From positions 1-45,360 of the forward strand of contig CAKPLX010000005.1 in NCBI GenBank assembly GCA_934167785.1: DNA of 45,360 nucleotides. The letters are read 5' to 3'. The position numbers and the translations under genes were made by a program. The notes below the pieces were generated by a model. The model was not told where the DNA came from. It ran no database searches and worked only from the letters and a program-made list of their open reading frames with translations. This DNA comes from an uncultured Bacilli bacterium (GTDB taxonomy: Bacteria > Bacillota_I > Bacilli_A > RF39 > UBA660). Positions within the stretch are counted from its first letter, which is position 1. Every line of letters begins with the position of its first letter. Positions 27,504-37,195 of this stretch are shown here, piece by piece.

Positions 27504-28796
27504 TTACTTAATCATCTCTACCAACTGATCAATTTCCTCAAATGAATAAAACTTACTCTCCCCAGTTTCCATATTTTTAACAACTAACCTTTTTTGTTGA
27601 AGTTCCTCATCTCCAATAACTGAAACAAATGGAATCTCATTTTTATTTGCCCATTCAAAACATTTTTTTATTCTTTTTTTATTCATCTCTATAAGAACAT
27701 GCATTCCTTTTTTACGAAGCAAATTAGCAATTTTCAAACTAAACAGCTCAGTATCCATCGGAATCAAATAAATATCAGCTTTTCTAATTCTAACTAAATC
27801 CTCTCGTTCCTTTAATAATTCATAAATAGAAGATAAACCAAAACTAATGCCAACTGCCGGATAAACTTCACCATCATGAATATAATTTGTAATCATTTGA
27901 TCATACCGGCCACCTCCACCAATACTACTATTCAATTTACGTGTCTTTTCATAAACCTCAAAAACATTTCCTGTATAATAATCTTGTCCCCTTGCCAATG
28001 TAGAAGTAAAACGACAATAACTTTCAATCCCCAATCCTTCAATATAACGATTTAATTCATTTAATTCCAACAATCCTTTTTTTAGAATCTCAGAGTCTGT
28101 ATTAAAATAGCAACGATTCAATTCATCTAAAGATAAAGTAAAACAATGAAGTAAAAACTCAACCTGTTTAGCATCTAAATCTAAATTCATCAAAGAATCC
28201 CTAAACTCATCCCTACTTAATTTATCTTTTTTATCAATAATTGTAATAACAGAAGAAACTTTTTCTTCATCAATACCACTTTTCAAAATTAAACCCCGCA
28301 TTAAGTTTCTGCTATTATATTGAATTTCTACTTCAATACCAAGTTTATCAAAGGCATTAACATACAAATTTAAGCATTCTGCCTCAATCATCTGTCCAGA
28401 TAATCCAACTACATCCACATCACATTGTGTAAATTCCCTATCTCTTCCAAGCTTCACAGGGCCGTCACGGAAAGCTTTAGCAATCTCGTATCGTTTAAAA
28501 GGAAAGGTAACCTTGTTCTTATTTAAAGCAATAAATTTAGCAAAAGGAACCGTCAAATCATACCGAAGCCCTAATTCCCTTTTTCCTTGATCCGTCAACT
28601 TATAAATTTCTTTAACTAAATCATTCTCCGAATCATATTTATCAATCAACATATCATAATAACATAATATTGGAGTTTCAATCGATTGATAACCAAACTC
28701 ATTAAAAGTCTCCTTCAAAACATCATTAATATAATTTCTAATCTTTTGCTCTTCTGGTAAATAATCATTACATCCCTTTACATTTTGTATTTTCAT
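27504..28796 (-). CDS. hisS: histidyl-tRNA synthetase
   Basis: 430 residues, class II. It charges tRNA-His with histidine in the cytosol. Motif 1 region FNEFGYQSIETPIL, motif 2 RYEIAKAFRDGPVKLGRDREFTQCDVD, the HisA-type motif LARGQDYYTGNVFEVYEK and motif 3 (AVGISFGLSSI) are all present, followed by the small anticodon-binding domain (LIEMNKKRIKKCFEWANK). Length is normal. It appears monocistronic, with the broken kinase-like gene beginning about 57 bases downstream; no T-box-like leader is seen in the 92 bases upstream. Confidence 0.96.
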   Translation of the reverse strand: MKIQNVKGCNDYLPEEQKIRNYINDVLKETFNEFGYQSIETPILCYYDMLIDKYDSENDLVKEIYKLTDQGKRELGLRYDLTVPFAKFIALNKNKVTFPFKRYEIAKAFRDGPVKLGRDREFTQCDVDVVGLSGQMIEAECLNLYVNAFDKLGIEVEIQYNSRNLMRGLILKSGIDEEKVSSVITIIDKKDKLSRDEFRDSLMNLDLDAKQVEFLLHCFTLSLDELNRCYFNTDSEILKKGLLELNELNRYIEGLGIESYCRFTSTLARGQDYYTGNVFEVYEKTRKLNSSIGGGGRYDQMITNYIHDGEVYPAVGISFGLSSIYELLKEREDLVRIRKADIYLIPMDTELFSLKIANLLRKKGMHVLIEMNKKRIKKCFEWANKNEIPFVSVIGDEELQQKRLVVKNMETGESKFYSFEEIDQLVEMIK

Positions 28797-28888
28797 GTCA
28801 ACATCACATCTCTTTCATCATTAATACCATTATACAACATAAAGTAGAAAAATAGATAAATAATTTATAAACTCCTCCAAAAAAGCCA

Positions 28889-29956
28889 TTATAACTTGTT
28901 TTCATCGTTAACTCTAGCACTTTTTCTTTTTACAAAATTGTATCTTGAATCAACTTCCTGAAACTTTTTTTCTTTATAAGGTTCCACATCTAATTCATAA
29001 ATAGAATCACATATTTTAAAGAAATAAAAACCTATAATATCAGAATAATCATCATACTTCATCGCATTATATAAAGCCTTTTTATAGGGTTCCCTCTCAG
29101 TTGTCCTAACATATACTGGTGGCAATCCTTTTGCTTTAAACATCAAATTCAAAAGTGCTCTAAAAGTTCTCTTATTTCCATCAAAAAATGGCTGAACCTT
29201 TATCAATTTTGTTGTTTCTTTCACACAATATATAATATACTCAATAACATTATCACTTTCAATAATATGATTAAATTCTTCCTTCTTTTCCTCATTTAAA
29301 TAACTATTCATAATGATTAATGACTCCTCTGGAAGAGGAATATCAATATCAAATTGATTCAACCGCACTTCATCATCATTATTGTTACTCCGTAATTGCC
29401 CACCTATCTTAGTTTTATAACTCATTGCCCGAATTTCGTTCTCTAACTTTTGAGCTTCTCTAAATTTTTCTAAATTTCGACTAATTTTTGCCTCCTGCTT
29501 TAACTTCTCAACTTTTCCTCTTAATTTTTCAACTTCCTCTTTTAAAGATTGACTATTTAAAGTATCAGTTGGTCCCCATAAAATACTATTAATTTCTAAT
29601 GACGTAATAAATAAATTTAACCCTTTTTTATCAAAATCATAATCCTGAATATACTGATATACATCACTTAAGCCCTTCCTTTGTTCTTTAGTATCATTCT
29701 TCTCTACAAGTATCTCATTAGAGATATATTTCTTTTTAAACGAATATATCATATTACTATAATCAGGACGAATAAACTTATAATACAATTCTATCAATCT
29801 TTTGGGAATAGTAAACTCAGGATCATTTTTATAAATAATTTTATAACTCTCTGATAAATGATACGTTATAAATGTCATCGCAAACAAGTCTCTTACATCC
29901 TCTGATTGAACTGTTGATGACAAATTTGATTGATTTAATATTACTTTTTTCGGCAT
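28889..29956 (-). CDS. Fic-fold protein with His-to-Gln at the catalytic position
   Basis: 355 residues from ATG 29956 (MPKKVILNQ), chosen because AAAGGAGGGG lies directly upstream; an earlier ATG at 30010 has no such site. The Fic domain includes GGQLRSNNNDD, DIPLPEE and the Fic loop, which reads QPFFDGNKRTFR at residues 255-266. The consensus is HPFxDGN(G/K)RxxR, so the catalytic His is Gln255 while the phosphate-binding residues are intact. Active Fic enzymes transfer AMP or related groups to target side chains; without the His, catalysis by the usual route is unlikely. A coiled coil (138-180) precedes the domain. Partner or target unknown. Confidence 0.85.
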   Translation of the reverse strand: MPKKVILNQSNLSSTVQSEDVRDLFAMTFITYHLSESYKIIYKNDPEFTIPKRLIELYYKFIRPDYSNMIYSFKKKYISNEILVEKNDTKEQRKGLSDVYQYIQDYDFDKKGLNLFITSLEINSILWGPTDTLNSQSLKEEVEKLRGKVEKLKQEAKISRNLEKFREAQKLENEIRAMSYKTKIGGQLRSNNNDDEVRLNQFDIDIPLPEESLIIMNSYLNEEKKEEFNHIIESDNVIEYIIYCVKETTKLIKVQPFFDGNKRTFRALLNLMFKAKGLPPVYVRTTEREPYKKALYNAMKYDDYSDIIGFYFFKICDSIYELDVEPYKEKKFQEVDSRYNFVKRKSARVNDENKL

Positions 29957-30026
29957 AACAATCCCCTCCTTTTGAAAAAATATGTTATCACAATAGTTAA
30001 TTTTTGTCAATTATCTAATTTAAAAA

Positions 30027-30062
30027 AGAATTGTAACCACAAAATAAAGATACTACAATTCT
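30027..30062 (-). terminator. intrinsic terminator after the HerA gene
   Basis: On the minus strand AGAATTGTA pairs with TACAATTCT across an 18-base loop and is followed by six T. Confidence 0.7.
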
Positions 30063-30080
30063 ATTTTTAATCTTATATAT

Positions 30081-31850
30081 CTATTGTTGTTTTACATACC
30101 ATACCTTAGAAATATCAACATTTTGACTAAGTGGTGAAGGATTTGGTTGATCAACATTAACAACCACTGGCATTCTAAAAGCAGAACCATAAGCAATACA
30201 AGTTCCAGAATGATAAGTTTTTAATTTATTCATTAGAGTTCCACTAATATTTGGTAAAATAGAGGCCACAAAAGCAACATCATTAGGATGAAACATTTTA
30301 AAAACTAAAAAATTACTACATTGACTAATTGCCGTTTCACTAAGTTCAGAAGGTCTTTGGCTAATCATTCCAAGCAAAACACCATATTTTCTTCCTTCCT
30401 TAGCAATTCTCTCAAAAATATTATACCCAAATAATTTAACATCGATATCTTCTTGAACATAACGATGTGCTTCTTCTAAAAGAATATGAAACGCAATCGA
30501 TCCCCTTTCTTTTAATTTAGCAGCATAATCAAAAAATAATTTTGAATAAATTTTAACCAAATTTTTAGCAAATCGATCATCTACATAATTAATATTAAAA
30601 TTAATAATCTGCGCTTTTCTCCCATTAGAAACCATCAATAAATCTTTTATATAACCATCAACCGTTACAAACATAGGATAGTCAAAGAACTTCGCATAAT
30701 CACTATTAATCAACGTATTCAATCGAATTTTCAAAGCATTAGCATAGTCAAACACTTTTTCACTAGTTAAAACTCCCTCACTAATTAAAGCAAATTCCAA
30801 CGCTAAAGAAAATTCTTTCAGTCCATACATAAAACTACCATCAGGAAGAGTTAACTGAAACTCATTCTTAGTAAATCCTTCTAAATACTGAATAACAACC
30901 TCTATATCAGCAAATTTTCCTGAAGGTTCAACAAATAAACACTGCCGAATAGTTCTACTCCAACCACCTTTAGTTAAATTAATTTCCAAATTAATATCTT
31001 TAGTCTTAAATTTTGTAAGTACTGAAGTAAGTTTATTTCGAATCTCACTAGGATTTTTACCAGAAAAAATAATATCCAAAATACTTCGTGCTAAAATATC
31101 ATTTTTTTGATCTATTACTTCATCCTCACTCTTAGTAAAATAGCCTACTAATTTTAAGGCTTTTTCAATAATTGGAATTTGATTTTCATCATTAGCATTC
31201 AAAAGTAAAGCAATATCATCAACCCCAAGTAACCAAAATGGAAGACATAAATGAACATATTCCGTACTATTTAAATCAGTTGTAATAACCTTATAATTCA
31301 AGTTAGGGTTATTTTTTCCAATATTAAAAAAAGCTGGTTGATATTCCCCATAAGCATCAAACAAAAACATATTTGTTCGAAATGGAATACTATTCTTTGC
31401 TTCATAAAAAATAGACTGTAAAATTTTAGAAGTAGAATAACTTTTTCCCGAACCACTATTTCCCAAAATAGCAAAATGATTAGAAAAAAAAGCATTAACA
31501 TCCAAAGAAATTCGATAATTATTATATACCACTGAACTCCCCATACTAATCGAATTGGTATTAGGATCATTCTGATAAATAATATCTAACTCTTCTACTG
31601 TAATAATTCTACATGAACTTTTAAAAGAAGGTTTTGTACTGCTACCATAAATAAATTTTTGATTAGCAATTTCTCCAATCAAATTAATATCCAAATAGGT
31701 TGTATCCCCTTCCATAACTTCTCCAACAATTTTCAAAGAACCATCTTCAAAAATAACATTTTTCCCCATTAAATTATCTAAATCATAAATATTTACTTCT
31801 AGACTAATTCGGACAGTATCGCCCAAAATTCGAATAATCTTTCCTAACAT
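30081..31850 (-). CDS. HerA/FtsK-superfamily ATPase
   Basis: 589 residues. An N-terminal beta-barrel HAS domain (residues 1-100) is followed by a RecA-type motor with Walker A GNSGSGKS (130-137), NMFLFDAYGEYQ, Walker B FHILLEEAHRY (about 470) and the arginine-containing RIAKEGRKYGV and ISQRPSELSETAISQCSNFLVFK segments typical of HerA. HerA proteins are hexameric DNA translocases, often paired with a nuclease such as NurA or with defence effectors. No such partner gene adjoins it here; the neighbours are a Fic-fold protein and a kinase-like protein. Excellent ribosome binding site (GGAGGAGG). Confidence 0.9.
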   Translation of the reverse strand: MLGKIIRILGDTVRISLEVNIYDLDNLMGKNVIFEDGSLKIVGEVMEGDTTYLDINLIGEIANQKFIYGSSTKPSFKSSCRIITVEELDIIYQNDPNTNSISMGSSVVYNNYRISLDVNAFFSNHFAILGNSGSGKSYSTSKILQSIFYEAKNSIPFRTNMFLFDAYGEYQPAFFNIGKNNPNLNYKVITTDLNSTEYVHLCLPFWLLGVDDIALLLNANDENQIPIIEKALKLVGYFTKSEDEVIDQKNDILARSILDIIFSGKNPSEIRNKLTSVLTKFKTKDINLEINLTKGGWSRTIRQCLFVEPSGKFADIEVVIQYLEGFTKNEFQLTLPDGSFMYGLKEFSLALEFALISEGVLTSEKVFDYANALKIRLNTLINSDYAKFFDYPMFVTVDGYIKDLLMVSNGRKAQIINFNINYVDDRFAKNLVKIYSKLFFDYAAKLKERGSIAFHILLEEAHRYVQEDIDVKLFGYNIFERIAKEGRKYGVLLGMISQRPSELSETAISQCSNFLVFKMFHPNDVAFVASILPNISGTLMNKLKTYHSGTCIAYGSAFRMPVVVNVDQPNPSPLSQNVDISKVWYVKQQ

Positions 31851-32103
31851 ATACCTCCTCCTATTCTATAATGATTATAACAGCATCCCTTACAAAAATC
31901 AATAAAGGAAAACAAAAGAGAAAAAGAGCCATCTAAAAAATCACTTCAAATATTCCTAATCTTTACTTTCATCACACCTAATCTCAACTATTAATTAATA
32001 ACCAAAAAGAGAAAATAAAAAAAAGAAAAGATTATTTTAATTCTTTCCCCATTCTTCAGCAATACTTTAATAAAAAAGCAATTTAAGTATTTTATATTTT
32101 ATT

Positions 32104-33255
32104 TCACCTTTTTTGTGAAGTCTTAGCCTTTTCCAATTGATACTTAGCCTCAAAATAACGAGAATCATCATTTCCCCAAATTGATTTTCCTTCATCAAGC
32201 AGTTGATAATAATCTTGTTCTGTATATAAGTAATCTGTATCTAAAATAACAATACTCCCCTTCTTTAAAATAGATAAATTTTCACCATCAATCCCTTTAT
32301 CTTTATTATCAGAAGAAATTGATTTATTCCAATGAATCAAATTATCTTTTAACAAAATTCCTAAATTTTCATTTTTAATATCAGCAAACACAATTCCTCT
32401 TTCTCTAAGCTTAAAATAAAATGAATACAACTCATCCTTCGATAGATGAACATCAGTAGAAACATTTTCCATCACTTCCAAAACCAAAGGAAGAGTAGAA
32501 ATTTTTGATAAATCAAAACGAATAATTGGTTGTAAAATAGTTTCATCATAAGGAATTTGATAACAATTCCTTGATTTACCTAATTTTAAAATTTTATCAC
32601 CAATTTGCAAAACTTCTGAATAAGCACCTCCCTTAAGTAACCGAATATCAATATATTCCAATCCTTCATGCTCCAAAACTTCATCAATTAACCTAATTAA
32701 AGTATCATATAAACTATCCATTTGCATTTCATTAAAACGAAAAAATAGAAATTCAAGATAATTTTTTTTATTTTTTTGTAAAAATTCATCTAAAAGGGGA
32801 AAATTTTGAGATTCAAAAAATTGATTAGCATAAGAAGGTAATTCTTCCAAATCTTCAAACATTAAAATTGAAAAAATAAAACTAGGAGAAACTTCAGATA
32901 GCAAAACATCTAAATGATCATTAACATACCTTTTACAATCAATAGGTAGCCCCTTTTCTAACAAATCATAAACTTCATATTTACCTCGAATTTTTTTTAA
33001 CAAAAGGTCATAATGTTCGAAAATAAATTTTTGCATTCCTTCATGAGAATACATCTCTTTTACAACATTGACAATACACCCAATAGAACAATTACCTAAA
33101 ATTACTTCATAATTCTCCTCTAACAATTCTTCGATTGATATATTATTTAAAAAACTCACCTTTTCATTTTGAAATAATTTCCTAATAAAAAATTCATCGA
33201 TAATTTTTAACTGAATTCCCTTTTGCAATTCCAATTTAAATTTTTTAGCATTCAT
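32104..33255 (-). CDS. kinase-fold protein with a long helical N-terminal domain
   Basis: 383 residues. The first ~195 are helical with no recognised family. From about 200 a protein-kinase-like fold is visible: glycine-rich loop LLKGGAYSEVLQIGD, a Lys at 224 in KILKLG, the catalytic loop ADIKNENLG (291-299, in place of HRDxxxxN) and a DFG-like LDTDYLY (Asp339/Asp341). ATP-binding and metal-binding residues are thus mostly kept, so it may be active on a small molecule or protein. It is related in kind, though not clearly in sequence, to the broken kinase-like gene upstream of hisS. It starts with GAAAGGAA upstream. Confidence 0.7.
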   Translation of the reverse strand: MNAKKFKLELQKGIQLKIIDEFFIRKLFQNEKVSFLNNISIEELLEENYEVILGNCSIGCIVNVVKEMYSHEGMQKFIFEHYDLLLKKIRGKYEVYDLLEKGLPIDCKRYVNDHLDVLLSEVSPSFIFSILMFEDLEELPSYANQFFESQNFPLLDEFLQKNKKNYLEFLFFRFNEMQMDSLYDTLIRLIDEVLEHEGLEYIDIRLLKGGAYSEVLQIGDKILKLGKSRNCYQIPYDETILQPIIRFDLSKISTLPLVLEVMENVSTDVHLSKDELYSFYFKLRERGIVFADIKNENLGILLKDNLIHWNKSISSDNKDKGIDGENLSILKKGSIVILDTDYLYTEQDYYQLLDEGKSIWGNDDSRYFEAKYQLEKAKTSQKR

Positions 33256-33295
33256 TTTATTTCCTTTCTAAAATACTTATTTTTCTACAAAAGAT

Positions 33296-35476
33296 TTATA
33301 ACCGATTAGGATCAATGTCAATTTCCAAAGAAACTTTATGATTACCTTTATAATGTGCATCTAATGCTAATAGAGTATCCGCTAAACGATTATCCTTTTT
33401 ATATTTAATAATGCACTGTTGATAATAAACATTATCAATTCGAAAAATATTTGCCATAGAAGGACCAAGAATATACGTAGTAGGGCTCAGATTCTTACGT
33501 AAATAATCGCCTACTTTTTTAGCCTCACGAAAACTACATTCATAATCCTTTGTAGAAATTTGAATCAAAATAAGATAGTAATATGGACTATAATTTAATT
33601 GTTTCCTCATTTTCATCTCTTCATGATAAAAAGATAAGTAATCATGATATTTTGCCAAAACAATACTATAATGTTGATTATTATAAGTCTGAATAACAAC
33701 TTCCCCTGAAATTGCTCCACGCCCAGCACGTCCTGAAACCTGGCAAAGAAGTTGAAATGTCCTTTCACTACTCCGAAAATCAGGAACATTTAAACTAGCA
33801 TCTGCATTCACAACACCAACTAAAGTAACTCTAGGAAAATCTAAGCCTTTAGCAATCATTTGAGTGCCAACTAAAATATCATATTGATATTCTCCAAAAG
33901 CATCAATAATTTTTTGATGAGCTCCCTTTCTTGAAGTAGTATCCATATCCATTCTTACAATTCTAGCCATACCAAAAAGATGATGTAACTCTTCTTCTAA
34001 TTTTTGAGTACCAATTCCATACTCCTTCATATGACTAGAGTGGCATTTAGGACATTCAGAAACTTTTGGCCTTGCATAACCACAGTAATGACAGCGCAGC
34101 ATTCCACTTGTTTTATGATAGGTTAAACTAATATCACAATTTGGACATTTTATTACCTCACCGCAATCTCCACAACTAGAAACTGAACTATATCCCCTTC
34201 GATTTAGTAAAAGAATAACTTGTTCCTTTTTTTCTAACTTTTCTTTTATCTTTTTCTGTAATAAGTCAGAAAAAATAAAATTTCCTTTCTTTACCTCTTC
34301 CTTCATATCCGTAATATAAACCTTAGGCATTCCCCCACGACCAGCTCTTTTTTTCAACAAAAGAAGTTCATACACTTTTTTTTGGGCACGTGCCATACTT
34401 TCTAAAGAAGGTGTAGCACTTCCAAGCACTACAGGAGCATGATGATACTTCCCCCGTAAAATAGCAACATCACGAGCATGATATCGTGGATGATTATCTT
34501 GTTTATATGTCGAAGAATGCTCCTCATCAATAATAATTATACCAATATTTTGAAGAGGCGCAAAAATAGCACTACGAGCACCAACCACAATATGAACCTT
34601 CCCATTCTTAATTTTACGATATTCATCATATTTCTCTCCATCACTTAAACCAGAATGAAGAATAGCAACGTCTTGCCCAAAACGCAAGACAAATCTTTCT
34701 ACAATTTGAGGAGTAAGACTAATTTCAGGAACTAACATAATAGCTGTTTTGCTCTCTCGAATCACTTTCTCAATAATATTCATATAAACTTCTGTTTTTC
34801 CAGAACCAGTAACCCCATATAAAAGAAAAATTTTATCTTTTGAAAGATTACCTAAAACACATTGAACAGCATTTGCCTGCTCATCATTTAGTATAACCCT
34901 TTGATCATTTTTTTTGCTTTCATAACAATATCGATAAACTTCCCGTTTTTCTATTCGAGCAATTCCCTTTTTTACGATTGTTTTTATACTACTATCTTGC
35001 CTTGAAATTAAATATTCACCCTTTTCTAACAATATATTCAATATTTTTCTTTGTCCTTCAAATCGACATCCTTTTAAGTATTTTAATACCTCACTCTCAG
35101 TCCAATTTAAAATTAAATAAGAAACTAACTTCTCATGTATCTCTGTCTTATGAGAAGCTTTCAAAGCCTTAGGAAGCATAGCTTGATAAATAGAAATCTT
35201 AGAACACAATATCTTTTTTGCAATAACCTCTCCTAACCAAATCATTTCTTGATTCAATATAGGTTCTGGATCCACTAAAGAACAAATTTCTTTAATCTCA
35301 TAACAAGCATCAACTTGCTCTACAATTTCCAAAACAAATCCTTCTAACTCTTGATGTCCAAATTTAACCAAAACACGAGACCCTACTTGAACCCCAACAA
35401 GATCATCAGGAATTTTATAAACAAATGTTTTATCTACTGCCTTTGCTAAAATTTCTACAATAACTTTTGCATACAA
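33296..35476 (-). CDS. priA: primosomal protein N' (replication restart helicase PriA)
   Basis: 726 residues from a TTG at 35476 (LYAKVIVEI), which is preferred over ATG 35536 because GGTGG lies at the right distance and homology to PriA starts here. N-terminal DNA-binding domain to about 200; helicase core with LLYGVTGSGKTEVYM (Walker A), IIIIDEEHSSTYKQ (motif II), VLGSATPSLES; then the paired zinc sites CGDCGEVIKCPNC and CHYCGYARPKVSECPKC; motif V/VI ILVGTQMIAKGLDFPRV and QVSGRAGRG. PriA reloads the replisome at collapsed forks. Complete. Confidence 0.96.
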   Translation of the reverse strand: MYAKVIVEILAKAVDKTFVYKIPDDLVGVQVGSRVLVKFGHQELEGFVLEIVEQVDACYEIKEICSLVDPEPILNQEMIWLGEVIAKKILCSKISIYQAMLPKALKASHKTEIHEKLVSYLILNWTESEVLKYLKGCRFEGQRKILNILLEKGEYLISRQDSSIKTIVKKGIARIEKREVYRYCYESKKNDQRVILNDEQANAVQCVLGNLSKDKIFLLYGVTGSGKTEVYMNIIEKVIRESKTAIMLVPEISLTPQIVERFVLRFGQDVAILHSGLSDGEKYDEYRKIKNGKVHIVVGARSAIFAPLQNIGIIIIDEEHSSTYKQDNHPRYHARDVAILRGKYHHAPVVLGSATPSLESMARAQKKVYELLLLKKRAGRGGMPKVYITDMKEEVKKGNFIFSDLLQKKIKEKLEKKEQVILLLNRRGYSSVSSCGDCGEVIKCPNCDISLTYHKTSGMLRCHYCGYARPKVSECPKCHSSHMKEYGIGTQKLEEELHHLFGMARIVRMDMDTTSRKGAHQKIIDAFGEYQYDILVGTQMIAKGLDFPRVTLVGVVNADASLNVPDFRSSERTFQLLCQVSGRAGRGAISGEVVIQTYNNQHYSIVLAKYHDYLSFYHEEMKMRKQLNYSPYYYLILIQISTKDYECSFREAKKVGDYLRKNLSPTTYILGPSMANIFRIDNVYYQQCIIKYKKDNRLADTLLALDAHYKGNHKVSLEIDIDPNRL

Positions 35477-35672
35477 AACTAAATCACCACCTTTGCCTTT
35501 AAAATCTTTTTTTCTTAAACGAACCCCTAAAATCAAAAAGTATTAATCCTATTTTACCAAATTTTATCTCTTTCAAAAACATACTCATTCAGTACTTATT
35601 CTTATAAAAAATTAATCTTAATTATTATTTTATTATACAACATTTTTTCGCTATTTTTTCTAAATTAACTAA

Positions 35673-35699
35673 AAATAAAAAGCCCTATCAAAAGGACTT
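35673..35699 (-). terminator. intrinsic terminator overlapping the rpmF stop
   Basis: On the minus strand AAGTCC pairs with GGGCTT (one G-U pair) around TTTTGATA and is followed by TTTATTTTT. Confidence 0.65.
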
Positions 35700-35871
35700 A
35701 TTTTGAAACAACTTGCTCACCCTTATAAAATCCGCATTTTGGACATACTCTATGAGGGCGAATCATTTCACCACAATTTGAGCATTTTACTAATCCATTA
35801 GCAACAACTTTATAATGAGTTCTTCTCATATCTCTTCTAGTTTTACTTACTTTTCTAAATGGAACTGCCAT
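35698..35871 (-). CDS. rpmF: 50S ribosomal protein L32
   Basis: 57 residues: [19 protein letters not shown], then the zinc ribbon [22 protein letters not shown]. The four-Cys form of L32 is complete. It starts behind AAGGAAGGAG, whose bases overlap the end of the yceD gene, so translation is probably coupled. yceD-rpmF is a conserved gene pair in bacteria. Confidence 0.96.
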   Translation of the reverse strand: MAVPFRKVSKTRRDMRRTHYKVVANGLVKCSNCGEMIRPHRVCPKCGFYKGEQVVSK

Positions 35872-35877
35872 ACGTTC

Positions 35878-36378
35878 TCACTCCTTCCTTGAATCAAATA
35901 TCTTACTTAACTCACTAAGCGGAGAATCATTACCTTTTTTCAAATCTTCTTCTGTAACAAGACGCCACCCATTTCCCTTCAAAGTTAAATTTTCTGAATT
36001 CTTAGATTTTACCTTCAAAGGAATTTCCACTAATATATTCTGCCATAAAAAATCAGTAAGATCAAGTTTATTTTGAATTATTTTTAAATTATTCAAACCA
36101 TCTTTATCCTCTTCACTAAATTTCTCTGAAACCTCAATTGAAAAAGGATATTCTACATCTTCCAAAGTAATATCATCTGGAAGAATCATAATTCCTTGAA
36201 TTTTCCCTACAATCTCATAATTACCATCACATAATTTAGTGATTGTCCCTTCAAAAGAAGTATCTTTCAAAAGGCGAATCGATGAACTTTCAATAATAGA
36301 TTGATCCAAACTAAATTTTTCATGAATTTGCTTTTCTTCTTCAATATTAGTGACTAAATTTGTTAAATCAATATTCAT
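35878..36378 (-). CDS. yceD: YceD-family (DUF177) protein
   Basis: 166 residues. The beta-rich middle (DGNYEIVGKIQGIMILPDDITLEDVEYPF) and its position directly before rpmF identify it as a YceD/DUF177 member; the usual Cys pair near GxVxGxxxxxCxRCL is replaced here (GIMILPD), so it belongs to the Cys-less branch. Members take part in 23S rRNA maturation or ribosome assembly in the few studied organisms. Co-transcribed with rpmF. It ends 6 bases before the rpmF start. Confidence 0.82.
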   Translation of the reverse strand: MNIDLTNLVTNIEEEKQIHEKFSLDQSIIESSSIRLLKDTSFEGTITKLCDGNYEIVGKIQGIMILPDDITLEDVEYPFSIEVSEKFSEEDKDGLNNLKIIQNKLDLTDFLWQNILVEIPLKVKSKNSENLTLKGNGWRLVTEEDLKKGNDSPLSELSKIFDSRKE

Positions 36379-36410
36379 AACTTATCTCCTAATAAAGAAA
36401 AAAGGCTTCC

Positions 36411-36968
36411 CTATTTTCTAGATACATATTTTCCATCTTTTGTGGAAACAATAATTTCTTCACCCTCATCAATAAACAAAGGTACACGCACTAATAATCC
36501 AGTTTCAATAATAGCATCTTTTGTAGCATTAGTTGCCGTATTTCCCTTAATTGCAGGTTCAGTAGATGTAATTTTATAATCAATCTTTTCAGGAAGCTCT
36601 AAACCTAACATCTCGTTTTCATAAAAAGTGATATAAACATTTAATCCCTCTTTTAAAAACTTAACTTCATCTTTAATTTGACTTTCATCCAATTCAATTT
36701 GTTCATAAGTTTCCATATTCATAAAACTATAACTACTTCCAGTTGCATACAAATATTGCATTTGTTGCTTATTAATGTGAGCTTTTGGAACTGATATCCC
36801 AGCATTAAAGGTCTGCATAGCAATTGCACCAGTACGAAGATTTTTTAATTTTGCTTTAACAATAGCAGCGCCCTTTCCTGGTTTTACATGATCAGACTCT
36901 AATACTTGATAAATATTTCCATCATAACTAATGGTTACCCCATTCTTAAAATCATTTACATTAATCAT
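36411..36968 (-). CDS. efp: translation elongation factor P
   Basis: 185 residues, three beta-barrel domains. N-terminal ISYDGNIYQVLESDHVKPGKGAAIVKAKLKN contains the PGKG loop whose Lys contacts the P-site tRNA and is the modification site in many bacteria. C-terminal GLLVRVPLFIDEGEEIIVSTKDGKYVSR is the conserved family end. It rescues ribosomes stalled at polyproline. No EF-P-modifying enzyme gene is seen in the window. Lies 32 bases upstream of yceD on the same strand. Confidence 0.97.
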   Translation of the reverse strand: MINVNDFKNGVTISYDGNIYQVLESDHVKPGKGAAIVKAKLKNLRTGAIAMQTFNAGISVPKAHINKQQMQYLYATGSSYSFMNMETYEQIELDESQIKDEVKFLKEGLNVYITFYENEMLGLELPEKIDYKITSTEPAIKGNTATNATKDAIIETGLLVRVPLFIDEGEEIIVSTKDGKYVSRK

Positions 36969-36984
36969 TTCTATACCCCTCTAA

Positions 36985-37155
36985 CTACTTTGTTTTTGTT
37001 TCTTTAAACTCACATACTTTACGGCAATTACTACAATACTTATTTAAACTTAATTTTTCTTTTGTATTATCACTGTTCTTTGGAGTTCTATAAGTAACTT
37101 TCTTACACTCTTGACAAGTCAATGTTACTAAAGTTCTACTATCTTTTTTAGCCAT
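36985..37155 (-). CDS. rpmG: 50S ribosomal protein L33
   Basis: 56 residues: MAKKDSRTLVTLTCQECKKVTYRTPKNS, then LNKYCSNCRKVCEFKETK. The two CxxC pairs of the zinc-binding (C+) L33 form are present. It was too short to appear among long open frames but has a perfect site, AAAAGGAGGTG, before ATG 37155. It lies between the penicillin-binding protein gene and efp on the same strand. Confidence 0.96.
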   Translation of the reverse strand: MAKKDSRTLVTLTCQECKKVTYRTPKNSDNTKEKLSLNKYCSNCRKVCEFKETKTK

Positions 37156-37195
37156 AATGCACCTCCTTTTAAAGCACTGAACGTATTATATCACA

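Noticed and set aside
32061..32091. AATACTT/AAGTATT hairpin as terminator of the kinase-like gene
   Set aside because: On the minus strand it is not followed by a T run; the pairing is probably chance in AT-rich DNA.
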